From Desulfobacterales bacterium (lineage in GTDB: Bacteria; Desulfobacterota; DSM-4660; Desulfatiglandales; Desulfatiglandaceae): DNA of 6,177 nt. Below the pieces are notes generated by a model that saw only the letters and a list, made by a program, of their open reading frames with translations, was not told the DNA's origin and searched no databases. The stretch lies in contig JAKLQB010000457.1 of NCBI GenBank assembly GCA_022013615.1, forward strand, positions 1-6,177, written 5' to 3'. How positions within the stretch are numbered: position 1 is the first letter of the stretch; each line of letters opens with the position of its first letter. This document shows, in pieces, positions 6,068-6,177 of the stretch. A program made the position numbers and the translations under genes.

Positions 6068-6177
6068 ATGAACAATCAATGGGACATCATCGGTGGGGAA
6101 GGGCTTCAATTTTTCGGCAAAATGTCCGCCTCCATCTCACATGAAATAAAAAACGTCCTGGCCATTATCAACGAAAA
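6068..6177 (+). CDS. Second histidine kinase, N-terminal fragment (3' end outside window)
   Basis: Only the first 36 complete codons are present before the window ends. They run from MNNQWDIIGGEG directly into FFGKMSASISHEIKNVLAII (15-34), a recognisable phospho-acceptor box with His25. Because the histidine lies so near the N-terminus, there is no room for a membrane segment or a sensor domain before it, so this kinase is predicted to be soluble, unless sensing domains follow the catalytic core. The HEI-x-N-x-LAIINE pattern is shared with the membrane kinase upstream (residues 355-366 there), which points to a paralogous dimerisation domain. The usual NNP is NVL here. The position 11 bases after the receiver gene, with a strong ribosome site, puts it in the same operon. 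Kinase identity is likely but the ATPase domain is not visible. Confidence 0.8.
   Translation, partial: MNNQWDIIGGEGLQFFGKMSASISHEIKNVLAIINE

Noticed and set aside
1..6177. Mobile elements, CRISPR arrays, tRNA or rRNA genes
   Set aside because: No transposase or integrase motifs, regularly spaced repeats, cloverleaf-like segments or rRNA sequence were seen; almost the whole window is coding.

Overview
The window (about 50% GC by eye, dense, every gene on the + strand) looks like chromosomal DNA of an anaerobic Desulfobacterota-type (former Deltaproteobacteria) bacterium. This is an inference from gene style: an NtrB-like histidine kinase with a double-Cache-type sensor, a receiver protein carrying a cytidylate-kinase-like domain, and a SulP transporter with a large loop insertion. 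No rRNA, tRNA or other taxonomic marker is present, so the assignment is tentative.

Layout from left to right: (1) the 3' part of a TetR/AcrR-family repressor gene (3-512, 5' end cut off by the window). (2) After 12 bases, a 714-codon SulP-family anion transporter with a C-terminal STAS domain (525-2669), carrying about 130 extra residues between its two membrane halves. (3) After 15 bases, a 408-codon three-part protein (2685-3911): cytidylate-kinase-like domain, BON-like domain, CheY-like receiver. (4) A 58-base gap with a perfect 16-bp inverted repeat (3913-3947) and a short GGAATA-type tandem repeat running into the next start codon. (5) A membrane-bound sensor histidine kinase (3970-5700). 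(6) Overlapping it by ATGA, a stand-alone receiver protein (5697-6056). (7) The first 36 codons of a second histidine kinase, apparently soluble (6068 onward, cut by the right edge).

The tight spacing (12, 15, 58, -4 and 11 bases) suggests one transcription unit, possibly split in expression level at the hairpin. A working model, which is inference, is that a TetR-regulated anion transporter is co-expressed with a phosphorelay-like set of two kinases and two receivers. No DNA-binding output domain is visible in any of the signalling proteins in this window, so the output is either protein-protein (for example on the transporter or its STAS domain) or encoded beyond the right edge. Both receivers share the same C-terminal signature (TGHGS and KPVNI-D/E-LL) and both kinases share HEI-x-N-x-LAIINE at the phospho-acceptor histidine, so the parts look like duplicated, mutually compatible modules. 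The most unusual elements are the kinase-like/BON/receiver fusion with a degraded P-loop and the periplasmic insertion in the transporter.

No mobile element, CRISPR array, RNA gene or replication origin was seen, and apart from the 58-base gap there is essentially no non-coding sequence.
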